This document shows positions 17,889 to 25,922 of a stretch of 64,000 nucleotides of DNA, piece by piece. The DNA lies in contig CAXTVQ010000011.1 of NCBI GenBank assembly GCA_964247705.1, positions 1-64,000 of the forward strand. The letters are read 5' to 3'. Below the pieces are notes generated by a model. It saw nothing but the letters and a program-made list of their open reading frames with translations. It ran no database searches and had not been told where the DNA came from. The stretch comes from LMUY01 sp964247705 (GTDB lineage: Bacteria; Pseudomonadota; Alphaproteobacteria; Acetobacterales; Acetobacteraceae). The position numbers and the translations under genes were made by a program. Numbering within the stretch: the stretch's first letter is position 1; the number at the start of each line of letters is the position of its first letter.

Positions 17889-18242
17889 ATGCAGACTGCA
17901 TCCCCAGTTCCTCCACTTGTTTTGTCGGTATTTGGCACTTGGTTCAATGTCGACACCATTGACTACGAGGATCTGAAAAGCCTCGTCAGTCTTGGCGGCA
18001 CAGTCGTGGCCGAGCTCGTTCAACGGGGGATGAAGGCCGGCGAGATCGCCAATCTCCTGACGGATGTCCTGGCCAACTGGACGTCGGACACGGCTATGGC
18101 GTTCATCAATGCTACCGACGTTGACTGGCTCGCCGATCCCGTCGCGCTTGCCAAGCTCAAACTCATCCTCCAGGAAATGACGAAGATGTCGCGGCGCATG
18201 GCCGATCCGAACAACTCCGGTCTATCCGCCTTAACCGAGTAG
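17889..18242 (+). CDS. Small protein, putative immunity factor for the upstream toxin
   Basis: This 117-aa, largely helical protein has no signal peptide and no family I recognise. It opens with MQTASPVPPLVLSVFGTWFN and contains several amphipathic helices (for example DLKSLVSLGGTVVAELVQRG). A GGAGG ribosome-binding site at 17876-17880 drives the ATG. It directly follows the putative toxin, and its base composition looks less GC-rich than the core T6SS genes, as is common for immunity genes. The immunity role is inferred from position and size only. Confidence 0.5.
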   Translation: MQTASPVPPLVLSVFGTWFNVDTIDYEDLKSLVSLGGTVVAELVQRGMKAGEIANLLTDVLANWTSDTAMAFINATDVDWLADPVALAKLKLILQEMTKMSRRMADPNNSGLSALTE

Positions 18243-18304
18243 AGTCGCGCCGTTCACCGGACCGACCGCTGTCACGGTTCCGGCCGAATTCGGCGCCGTG
18301 CCCG

Positions 18305-18324
18305 AACCTGCGTCACCGCAGGTT
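18305..18324 (+). terminator. Perfect hairpin between the effector operon and vgrG
   Basis: AACCTGCG (18305-18312) and CGCAGGTT (18317-18324) pair perfectly around a TCAC tetraloop. It sits 62 nt after the putative immunity gene and 50 nt before vgrG. No T-tract follows. It may end the effector transcript or attenuate readthrough into vgrG. Confidence 0.45.
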
Positions 18325-18374
18325 GTCCCGCTCACGCTTCCGTATAAACTCCACTCCTAGCGGGGGAGGCCACC

Positions 18375-20315
18375 ATGTCGGAGTCATCGGGAGGGGCGGA
18401 AGGCGAGCGCCTGCTCGAACTCACGACGGCGCTGGGTGGCGACACACTGTACCCGGTTGCGTTCCGCGCCGAGGAGGCGATCAGCGAGCCGTTCAGCGTC
18501 ACCGTCGAGATGGTCTCGACCGAGCCGGCCATCGACCCCGACACCGTGCTCTACAAGCCGGCGTGCCTCACGGTCAGCCGCCAGCATTCCGGCAACCGCA
18601 GCTTCAACGGCGTGGTGCGCTCCTTCTCGGGGTCCGGCCGGCCGGTGCGCAGCAAGTGGGCGTACACGATGGAGATCGTGCCCAAGTTCTGGTTCCTGTC
18701 GCAAACGGTCGATTGCCGCATCTTCCAGACCCAGTCGGTCGCCGACATCCTCACCACGATCTGCGGCGAAGTGTCGCAGACCCTCAATCTCAAGATCTTC
18801 GGCACCAAGACGCCGCGCGACTACATCACGCAGTATAACGAGACCGACCTCGACTTCCTGCGCCGCCTCATGGAAGGCGAAGGCTACCATTACCATTTCG
18901 AGCACACGGCATCCGACCACACCCTGGTGGTCAGCGACCAGAACACCGGCTTCCCCGCCACGCCGAACCCTTCGCTGTACGTCTTGCACGAGGGCGGCGG
19001 CATCGACGTGTTCACGGATTGGCAGAAGGCGCTCGCCACCGCCCACGGCAAGGTCAACCTGCTGGACTACGACCCGGCCAACCCCTCCACCAAGCCCTCG
19101 GGCCAGCAAGCCACCACGCTGGCGACCAGCGGCGCCCCGTTGCGCGACGTGTTCCGCTGGCCGGCCCTGCAACTCGTGGCCAGTGACGTCACCAGCCGCG
19201 CCCGCATCATGATGGAGGCGGCCGAAGCCGCGGTGGCGCTGCGCGACGCCGCGGGGGAGAACCACCTGTTCTTCGCAGGCAGCCGTTTCACGCTTGCCAA
19301 GGATCCGTTCGATGGCTCCTCGGGCATCGACTACGTGGTCCGCCGCATCAGCCATCACGGCCGGGACGATAGTTGGGTGACGGGTGGCGCGCGTGCTTCC
19401 TACCGCAACACGCTCTCGGCCCTGCCAGTGGCGACCCCATGGCGGGACCCGCTGCAGACGCCGCGCCCGGTGATGGCAGGCGTCTATGGCGCCGTCGTGC
19501 TGGGTGATGCGGGCGACGAGATCCACGCCGACAATCTGGGCCGCATCAAGGTGCAACTGTTCTACGACCACCGGGGTGATACGACGGCCGACAAGGCCGT
19601 TTGGGCGCGCATCGTGCAGCCCTGGGCCGGCAATACGTGGGGTTGGCAGCATCTTCCGCGGGTTGGGACGGAGGTCGCCGTCAGCTTCATGGATGGCGAC
19701 CCGGACCGGCCCGTCGTTTTGGGCGGCCTGTACAACGGCGAAATGATGCCGGTGTTCGCCATTCCCGGCGAGCAGACCAAGAGCGGCCTGCGCACCCGTT
19801 CCACCAAGTCCGGCGACACCAGCACGTTCTCGGAGATCAGCGTCGACGACGCCAAAGGCTCCGAGCTGGTCTACCTGCACGCCGAGAAGGACATGACGGT
19901 CGAGGTCGAGAACGACCAATCCATCACCGTCGACCACGACCAGACCCTGCTGGTGAAGAACAATCGCACCCACACGGTCAGCAAACAGGAGACGATCGAG
20001 GTCGACGACAGCCAGACCAACACGATCAAGAACGGCCGCACGACCACGGTGAACGCCAGCGGGGACAGCCTGACGGTCAAGTCCGGCGATCTTACGATCA
20101 ACGTCAGCATGGGCTCCATCTCGATGGAGGCGATGCAGAACATCACGCTCAAGGTCGGGGACAACACCATCACGATCAGCCAGTCCGGGATCGAGGTGAA
20201 AGGCATGATGGTCAGCGTGGAGGGGCAGATTCAGAGCGAGCTCAAGGCCCCGATGACCACGGTGAGCGGCGACGGCATGCTGACCCTCAAGGGCGGCATT
20301 GCGATGATCAACTGA
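18375..20315 (+). CDS. vgrG: T6SS spike protein VgrG (TssI)
   Basis: This 646-aa spike protein trimerises at the tip of the Hcp tube. The gp27-like part (about 1-360) includes FNGVVRSFSGSG, the YNETDLDFLRRLMEGEGYHYHFEH signature and the DVFRWP segment. A gp5-type OB-fold follows (DNLGRIKVQLFYD, then WQHLPRVGTEVAVSFMDGDPDRP). From about 480 the protein is a regular Val/Thr/Asp/Asn-rich beta-helical needle ending at KGGIAMIN, with no extra effector domain. A strong GGGGGAGG ribosome-binding site precedes the ATG. Cargo must therefore attach through PAAR, an adaptor or Hcp. Confidence 0.96.
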   Translation: MSESSGGAEGERLLELTTALGGDTLYPVAFRAEEAISEPFSVTVEMVSTEPAIDPDTVLYKPACLTVSRQHSGNRSFNGVVRSFSGSGRPVRSKWAYTMEIVPKFWFLSQTVDCRIFQTQSVADILTTICGEVSQTLNLKIFGTKTPRDYITQYNETDLDFLRRLMEGEGYHYHFEHTASDHTLVVSDQNTGFPATPNPSLYVLHEGGGIDVFTDWQKALATAHGKVNLLDYDPANPSTKPSGQQATTLATSGAPLRDVFRWPALQLVASDVTSRARIMMEAAEAAVALRDAAGENHLFFAGSRFTLAKDPFDGSSGIDYVVRRISHHGRDDSWVTGGARASYRNTLSALPVATPWRDPLQTPRPVMAGVYGAVVLGDAGDEIHADNLGRIKVQLFYDHRGDTTADKAVWARIVQPWAGNTWGWQHLPRVGTEVAVSFMDGDPDRPVVLGGLYNGEMMPVFAIPGEQTKSGLRTRSTKSGDTSTFSEISVDDAKGSELVYLHAEKDMTVEVENDQSITVDHDQTLLVKNNRTHTVSKQETIEVDDSQTNTIKNGRTTTVNASGDSLTVKSGDLTINVSMGSISMEAMQNITLKVGDNTITISQSGIEVKGMMVSVEGQIQSELKAPMTTVSGDGMLTLKGGIAMIN

Positions 20316-20321
20316 CGCGTC

Positions 20322-20915
20322 ATGCCCGGGCGCACCCAAACCAAGCTTAACCCCGAGCTCGCCGCCTTGCTGCCGAAGGCCGGGCTGCCGCAAGCAGCCG
20401 TCGGCCGGCTGGTGGACATCGCCGGCACCGAGGCGGCCCTGGAGGCGCTCGAGGCCGCTGACATGCTGGTAGAGGCGACCCGCTTGGCCGCTCACGCCTT
20501 GCCCCGGCGCGAGGCCGTCTGGTGGGCTTGCATGTGCGCGCGGCACAACACCCCTGACGCCCTGCCGCCGGACGATGTGGCGGCGATCGAGGCGGCCGAG
20601 CTTTGGGTGCGCTCGCAAACCGACGAGGCGCGCCGGGCTGCGTTCGACCATGCCGGCCGTGCTGGGTTCAACAGCCCTGAAGCCTGGGCCGCGGTCGGCG
20701 CTTTCTGGAGCGGCGAGAGCCTTGCGCCGCTCGGCCAAGCCGCCGTAGCGCCGCCCGCGCACGTGGCGGCGGCGGCGGTAGCCGGGTCGGTGGCGCTGGC
20801 CTCGGTGCGGGATCGGCCGGAGCGCCGCAAGGAACGGCTGCGACAGTTCCTGGCCAGTGCGCGCGACATCGCCGTCGGCGGTCCCGGACGCTTGCCGCGG
20901 GAGGTGGCCACCTGA
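20322..20915 (+). CDS. DUF6931-type T6SS-associated protein (possible adaptor)
   Basis: This 197-aa Ala-rich helical protein contains LPRREAVWWACMCARH (about residues 61-76) and FWSGESLAPLGQAAVAPP, which I recall from the DUF6931 family often found beside vgrG and PAAR genes. It ends with a basic tail (RPERRKERLRQFL). It lies 6 nt after vgrG and shares one base with the PAAR gene. Position between VgrG and PAAR suggests an adaptor or loading role; that is inference, and the family name is from memory. Confidence 0.65.
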   Translation: MPGRTQTKLNPELAALLPKAGLPQAAVGRLVDIAGTEAALEALEAADMLVEATRLAAHALPRREAVWWACMCARHNTPDALPPDDVAAIEAAELWVRSQTDEARRAAFDHAGRAGFNSPEAWAAVGAFWSGESLAPLGQAAVAPPAHVAAAAVAGSVALASVRDRPERRKERLRQFLASARDIAVGGPGRLPREVAT

Positions 20916-21202
20916 TGGGCCAGCCTGCCGCCCGCTCCACCGACCTGCACGTCTGCCCCATGGTCGACGTTCTAGTGCCGCATGTCGGCGGCCCGATTTC
21001 GATCGGCGAACCCACCGTGCTGATCTCGGGACTCCCGGCTGCGCGGGTGGGGGACATGGCGATCTGCGTCGGCCCGCCTGATGCGATCGTGCTTGGCTCC
21101 TTCACGACGCTCATCGGAGGGATGCCGGCGGCGCGGATGGGTGATCTGACCTCGCATGGTGGTAGTATCGTACTCGGCTGCTTCACCGTTCTGATAGGCT
21201 GA
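20915..21202 (+). CDS. PAAR-domain spike-tip protein
   Basis: This 95-aa stand-alone PAAR protein sharpens the VgrG tip. The repeated PAAR-type pattern is clear: GLPAARVGDMAICVGPPD and GGMPAARMGDLTSHGG, with conserved His/Cys positions (HVCPM near residue 12, CVG near 52, SHGG near 82) that bind zinc in this family. There is no N- or C-terminal extension, so it is not itself an evolved effector. Its ATG overlaps the stop of the preceding gene by one base. Confidence 0.92.
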   Translation: MGQPAARSTDLHVCPMVDVLVPHVGGPISIGEPTVLISGLPAARVGDMAICVGPPDAIVLGSFTTLIGGMPAARMGDLTSHGGSIVLGCFTVLIG

Positions 21203-21204
21203 CG

Positions 21205-22611
21205 ATGCGACTGACCCTCTCCATCCTGCGTTGCCCGCCCAGCGCTCCGCCCGAGACGCGCGTGTTCGAGGGAGGCCAGATCAGCGTCGGGCGCGGCCCC
21301 GACAACGATTGGGTGCTGCCGGACCCGGACCGCCATCTGTCCAAGCGCCATTGCATGCTCGCCTTCCATGACGGCGATTGGCAGCTTGCCGACACGTCCA
21401 CCAACGGCACGTACCTGAACGGTGAGAACGAGCCGCTCGGCCAGGGCGTGCCCCGCCGCCTGCGCGACGGCGACCGGGTGCGGTTCGGCGCGTATGAGAT
21501 CGAAGCCCGGATCGGTCCCTCGGAGCCGGCCCCGCAACCCTGGTCCGATCCGTTCGCCGACGACCCGTTCGCGCCGTCCAAGCCGCAGCCACCCGAGATG
21601 GGCTTGCAGCAGCCGCGGTCCGCCGGGATCAGCCTGCCGGCCGATTTCGACCCGCTGGCGCCGGACCAGGACGGTGACCAGTATGGCGAGCAGTGGTCGT
21701 ATCCCACCCAGGGTGACCATAGCCCCTCCACCGACGACGCGTTCCGCCCTGCGCCTACGGTTGCCGCCTTGCCGGACGATTGGGCAGACGACCTGTTGGG
21801 CAGTGTGCCACTGGCACAACCGGCACCCGCGCTTCCGCCGCATCCGGCGCCCGGGCCACCGGCGCAAGCAGCCGCTCACGTGCCGTTCCTCTCCGGACCA
21901 TTCGACGAGGCGCCCTTTGCCGAGCCGCAATTGGCACCGGCCCGGGAGCCTCGGCCAGGTTCCGCTGCGGCCCCGATGCCGGCACCGATGCCGCAGCCTG
22001 CGGTAGCGCCACAAGCGGCCGCGGGCGGCGACAACGCCCTTATTGCCGCTTTCCTGCGCGGCGTGGGGCTGCCCGGCACCGCCGTGGAGGACCCGGAGAC
22101 ACTGATGGTGCAAGCCGGCGAGATGGTCCGCGCGATGGTCAGCGGCCTGCGTCACGCCCTCATCGCCCGCTCCGAGGTCAAGAGCGAGTTCCGCATCGAG
22201 CGCACCATGATCAGCGCCCGCAACAACAACCCGCTCAAATTTTCCGCCGATGACGACGACGCGTTGGACGCCCTGGTCGGCCCGCGCCGGCGCTCCAACA
22301 TGCCGCCGGCGCAGGCCGTGTCCGACGCGTTGCGCGACATCCGGCTGCACGAACTCGCCACCATGGCCGCTATGCAGACTGCCGTGCGCGCCCTGGTCGC
22401 GAGCCTCGACCCGGCGTCGCTCAAGACCGAGACGCGGTCCGGCGCGCTTCCGATCCAGCGCAAGGCTCGCGCCTGGGACGCATTCGAGGTGCTGCATGCC
22501 ACGGTCACGCAGAATCTCGCGGATGATTTCGACAGCGTTTTCGGCAAGAGCTTTGCCCGGGCCTACGAACAGGCCCAGAGTGAACTCGCAGGCAAGGAAG
22601 GCCAGGTATGA
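21205..22611 (+). CDS. tagH: FHA-domain T6SS regulator TagH (ImpI/Fha)
   Basis: This 468-aa protein has an N-terminal forkhead-associated domain (residues about 20-95). The phosphothreonine-binding features are visible: GRGPDNDW, LSKRHC and STNGTYLNG. A long Pro/Ala-rich linker (about 100-270) leads to the conserved C-terminal T6SS FHA region (FLRGVGLPG, ARNNNPLKFSADDDDALDAL, FGKSFARAYEQA). In Agrobacterium, Fha binds phosphorylated TssL and activates secretion, and the TssL here has a matching Thr motif. It overlaps tssJ by 4 nt. Confidence 0.92.
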   Translation: MRLTLSILRCPPSAPPETRVFEGGQISVGRGPDNDWVLPDPDRHLSKRHCMLAFHDGDWQLADTSTNGTYLNGENEPLGQGVPRRLRDGDRVRFGAYEIEARIGPSEPAPQPWSDPFADDPFAPSKPQPPEMGLQQPRSAGISLPADFDPLAPDQDGDQYGEQWSYPTQGDHSPSTDDAFRPAPTVAALPDDWADDLLGSVPLAQPAPALPPHPAPGPPAQAAAHVPFLSGPFDEAPFAEPQLAPAREPRPGSAAAPMPAPMPQPAVAPQAAAGGDNALIAAFLRGVGLPGTAVEDPETLMVQAGEMVRAMVSGLRHALIARSEVKSEFRIERTMISARNNNPLKFSADDDDALDALVGPRRRSNMPPAQAVSDALRDIRLHELATMAAMQTAVRALVASLDPASLKTETRSGALPIQRKARAWDAFEVLHATVTQNLADDFDSVFGKSFARAYEQAQSELAGKEGQV

Positions 22612-23075
22612 ACCGATACGGCCTCCTGCTGCTGCTCGCTCTGTCCGCTTGCGGTGGTCCGCCCCCGCCCCCGCCGCCGGCCGTGCTGACCCTCACGCTG
22701 GTGGGCGGCAAGGACCAGAACCCGGATGCGGCCGGCCACCCCGTCTCGGTCGCAGTGCACCTGTATCAACTCACCTCGCCGGCCCGCTTCGAGCGCGCCG
22801 AGGTGTTCAGCCTGTTGGAGAAGGACAAGGAAACGCTGGCCGACGACCTTGCCGCGTCCGAGACGGTGCTGCTGCCGGCTGGTGAGACCATGTCCATCAC
22901 CCGGCCATTGAAGCCCGGCGTGCAGGTGCTCGGCGCCGCTGTGGCATTCCGTGACATCGATGCCGCTACCTGGCGCGTATCCGCCCCCACCAAGCCGAGC
23001 GGCCCGACCCTGCTCGAGCTCAGAACCGCGGGCATCAAGGCTACGCTTGAGCCGGTTAAGGCCGCCAAACCATGA
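22608..23075 (+). CDS. tssJ: T6SS outer-membrane lipoprotein TssJ
   Basis: This 155-aa lipoprotein is part of the TssJLM membrane complex. The signal peptide ends in a lipobox, LSAC, with the acylated Cys at 15, followed by a poly-Pro stretch. The mature part is the expected beta-sandwich domain, with YQLTSPARFERAEVFSLLEKDKETL typical of the TssJ family. ATGA overlaps on both sides couple it to tagH and tssK. It anchors the complex by binding the C-terminal domain of full-length TssM. Confidence 0.93.
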   Translation: MNRYGLLLLLALSACGGPPPPPPPAVLTLTLVGGKDQNPDAAGHPVSVAVHLYQLTSPARFERAEVFSLLEKDKETLADDLAASETVLLPAGETMSITRPLKPGVQVLGAAVAFRDIDAATWRVSAPTKPSGPTLLELRTAGIKATLEPVKAAKP

Positions 23076-24406
23076 CCTGGAACAACCGGGTCGCCTGGCA
23101 GGAGGGCATGTTCCTCCGCGCGCAGCATTTCCAGCAGCAGGACCGTAGCCTCGAGCAACTGGTCCGCGCGCGCACCGCCCATCTGCGGCCGTATGGCTGG
23201 GGCCTGTCCAGCTACGCGATCGACCGCGACCTATTGAATACCGGTCGGTTCGCGCTCGCTTCCGCCAGTGGGCTGTTCGAGGACGGCACGCCGTTCGCCG
23301 TTCCTGGAGAGGCCGATCACCCAACCCCGCTCGAGGTGCCCCCGACGGCCCGCAACGTGCTGGTGTATCTCGGCGTGCCCGTGCAACAGGCCGGCTCCGT
23401 CGAGTTCGCCCCCGGCGGTAGTCCGGATGGCCGCTACAGCCTGCGCGAGTTCGAAGCATACGATACCCACTCCACCGCCCCGCAACCGGCCGATCTCCTG
23501 ATCGGCCGCCTGCGCCTGCGTTACCTGCTCGAGACGGAGGAGCGGGCCGGCTGGCTGTGCATCGGCGTCGCCCGCATCGTGGAGGTGGGGTCGGACCGCC
23601 GGGTCACCCTCGATGAACGCTGGATTGCGCCGGCGCTGCTGTGCGCCGCAACGCCCGTGCTGTCGGGGCTGGTGACCGAGCTGGCCGGGATGATCAACCA
23701 GCGCGGCGAGTCCTTGGCCGCACGGCTGACGGCACCCGGCGGGCGCGGCGTGGCCGATGTGTCCGACTTCCTGCTGCTGCAGTCGCTCAACCGCTGGCAG
23801 AAGCTGCTGAGCCACTGGGCGGATGCCGGCACGCCGCATCCCGAGACGCTGTACGCCACTCTGGTGCAGATGGCCGGCGAGTTCGCCACCTTCACCGAGG
23901 CCACCAAGCGCCCTGCTGCCTACCCGGCCTACCGTCACGAGGACCTGCAGCGCTCGTTCGCCCCCGTGGTGGCCGATCTACGCCGCTCGCTCTCGGCCGT
24001 GATCGAGTCGAACGCCGTGTCCATTCCCCTCGTGGAGCGGCGCTACGGCGTGCGGGTGGGCGCCATCACCGACCGCGGCGTGCTGCGCGCGTCTTCCTTC
24101 GTGCTGTCGGTGCGTGCGGACGTGCCGACCGAGCAGTTGCGGCGTCTGTTCCCGAGCCAGGTGAAGATCGGCGCGGTGGAGCAGATCCGCGAGCTGGTGA
24201 ACGTGGCCCTGACGGGCATCGCGGTGCGGCCGTTGCCGGTCGCGCCGCGGCAGATCCCGTTCCATGCCGGCGCCAGCTATTTCGAACTCGACAGGAACTC
24301 GCCGCACTGGCAACAAATGCAAGCATCCGGCGGCTTCGCCATCCATCTCTCGGGCGAGTTCCCGAACCTGTCGATGGAGCTATGGGCGATTCGGGGCCAA
24401 GGCTAA
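23072..24406 (+). CDS. tssK: T6SS baseplate-membrane connector TssK
   Basis: This 444-aa TssK is the trimeric adaptor linking the baseplate to TssL/TssM. The opening WNNRVAWQEGMFLRAQHFQQQDR is diagnostic, as are the central DLQRSFAPVVADLRRSLS and the C-terminal FELDRNSPHWQQMQASGGFAIHLSGEFPNL. Length is normal. It overlaps tssJ (ATGA) and precedes tssL by 34 nt. Confidence 0.96.
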   Translation: MTWNNRVAWQEGMFLRAQHFQQQDRSLEQLVRARTAHLRPYGWGLSSYAIDRDLLNTGRFALASASGLFEDGTPFAVPGEADHPTPLEVPPTARNVLVYLGVPVQQAGSVEFAPGGSPDGRYSLREFEAYDTHSTAPQPADLLIGRLRLRYLLETEERAGWLCIGVARIVEVGSDRRVTLDERWIAPALLCAATPVLSGLVTELAGMINQRGESLAARLTAPGGRGVADVSDFLLLQSLNRWQKLLSHWADAGTPHPETLYATLVQMAGEFATFTEATKRPAAYPAYRHEDLQRSFAPVVADLRRSLSAVIESNAVSIPLVERRYGVRVGAITDRGVLRASSFVLSVRADVPTEQLRRLFPSQVKIGAVEQIRELVNVALTGIAVRPLPVAPRQIPFHAGASYFELDRNSPHWQQMQASGGFAIHLSGEFPNLSMELWAIRGQG

Positions 24407-24440
24407 CGATGGACAAAGTTAGCCGGGTGGGGAGGACATA

Positions 24441-25916
24441 ATGGCGAACGACAATCCTTTCGCCGAGCCGGACGACAACGACCGCACGATCATCCGGCCT
24501 GCACCCGGTGGCCGCCGCCCGGGTGCGCCTGCTGCCCAGCCGCCCATGGCCCCGCCGGCTGCCGCGCGGCCAGCGGCGCCACCGCCCGGCTTTCCGCCGC
24601 AATCGCCGTTTCCGCCGGCCAGCGCTGCGCCTCCAACCTTCGCGCCGGCCCCAAACTTTCCACCGGCCCCAAGCTTCCCACCAGCGCCGGGTTACTCCAA
24701 CGAACCGGTCAACCGCGCTGCCTTCGCAGTCGGCAGCTCGCCTCTGGCCATTGCCGCCGCTCCCTTGCTGCAACTGCTCGCCCGCCTCGGCAACACTGCG
24801 ACCCCGCCCGATAGCGGCGACCTGCGTGAGCGCGCGGTGGCCGAGATGCGCCGCTTCGAGCAGGCCGCCCGCGACGGCGGTGTTACGATGGATCAGCTTC
24901 GCCCGGCGCACTACGCGCTGTGCGCCAGCCTCGACGACGTGGTGCTCAACACACCTTGGGGCAGCAACGGCGTCTGGGCGTCCCGCTCGCTGGTGTCGAC
25001 CTTCCACCAGGAGGTGCGCAGCGGCGACCGCTTCTTCGACCTGCTGAACCAGATGCGGCAGAACCCTGGCACCATGCTCCCGGTGCTGGAGCTCATGTAT
25101 GTGTGCCTGTCGCTCGGCTTCATGGGCCGCCACCGCCTGTCGCAGCGGGGTGTCGCCGAGATCGACCGGCTGCGCGAGGAGACCTACGCCGTCATCGCCC
25201 GCCAGCGCGGCCAGATGGAACCGGGGCTGTCCCCCCGGTGGGAGGGTGTGAAAGCGCCGTACCGGCCGTCGCGTGCGCGCCTGCCGGTCTGGGTGGCCGC
25301 GGTGGCCGGGCTGGCGATCGTGGCCGGGCTGTTTGTTTGGTCCGCGCGCGACCTGGCCGAGGGATCCGACGGCTTGTTCGCGCAGGCGTTGGCCATGCCG
25401 CCGGGCCACATGCCGGCAATCCAGCGCGCCTCCGCCGTGGTGCCGCTGCGCACGCCGCCCCCGGTGCCCGGAGAGACCACCGCCGTCGACCGGCTGCGCA
25501 CCTTCCTCAAGCCCGAGATCGACCAGGACCTCGTCGCCGTGCTCGGCACCGACGCGACCCCGATCGTGCGTATCCGTAACCGCGGGCTGTTCGCCTCCGG
25601 CAGCGCCACCTTGAACAGTCGGTTCGCCCCGCTGCTGGACCGCATCGGCAAGGCGTTGGCCGCCGAGAAAGGCAGCGTGGACGTGATTGGCTACACCGAC
25701 AACCAGCCGATCCGGACGGTGAAGTTCCCGTCCAATTTCCAGCTCTCCTCCGCCCGTGCCACCGCCGCGGCCACTGCGTTGGGCCAGGCCATGGGCGGGC
25801 AGGACCGCATCCATACCGAGGGCCGCGCGGATGCGGACCCGATCGCACCCAACACGACACTGGATGGGCAGGAGCAGAACCGCCGCATCGAAGTCGTGCT
25901 GCATCGGCAGAGCTGA
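24441..25916 (+). CDS. tssL: T6SS inner-membrane protein TssL with OmpA-type peptidoglycan-binding domain
   Basis: This 491-aa evolved TssL has an N terminus reading NDRTIIRPAPGG with Thr16, like the Agrobacterium TssL site (Thr14) that is phosphorylated and bound by Fha. A Pro/Ala-rich stretch and the DotU domain (about 95-265; SLDDVVLNTPWG, FHQEVRSGDRFFDLL) follow, then one membrane helix (about 280-300) and an OmpA-like domain (about 370-491; GYTDNQPI, LSSARATAAATAL) for peptidoglycan anchoring. A GGAGG ribosome-binding site precedes the ATG. Confidence 0.95.
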   Translation: MANDNPFAEPDDNDRTIIRPAPGGRRPGAPAAQPPMAPPAAARPAAPPPGFPPQSPFPPASAAPPTFAPAPNFPPAPSFPPAPGYSNEPVNRAAFAVGSSPLAIAAAPLLQLLARLGNTATPPDSGDLRERAVAEMRRFEQAARDGGVTMDQLRPAHYALCASLDDVVLNTPWGSNGVWASRSLVSTFHQEVRSGDRFFDLLNQMRQNPGTMLPVLELMYVCLSLGFMGRHRLSQRGVAEIDRLREETYAVIARQRGQMEPGLSPRWEGVKAPYRPSRARLPVWVAAVAGLAIVAGLFVWSARDLAEGSDGLFAQALAMPPGHMPAIQRASAVVPLRTPPPVPGETTAVDRLRTFLKPEIDQDLVAVLGTDATPIVRIRNRGLFASGSATLNSRFAPLLDRIGKALAAEKGSVDVIGYTDNQPIRTVKFPSNFQLSSARATAAATALGQAMGGQDRIHTEGRADADPIAPNTTLDGQEQNRRIEVVLHRQS

Positions 25917-25922
25917 CGCCTC

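Noticed and set aside
18384..20762. A 792-codon minus-strand open frame opposite vgrG
   Set aside because: It is the complement of the VgrG coding frame with biased composition and no recognisable fold.
508..24406. Contractile phage or tailocin origin for the hcp, gp25-like and VgrG genes
   Set aside because: The presence of clpV, tssJ, tssK, tssL, tssM and tagF identifies a T6SS; no capsid, terminase, lysis or tail-fibre gene is present.
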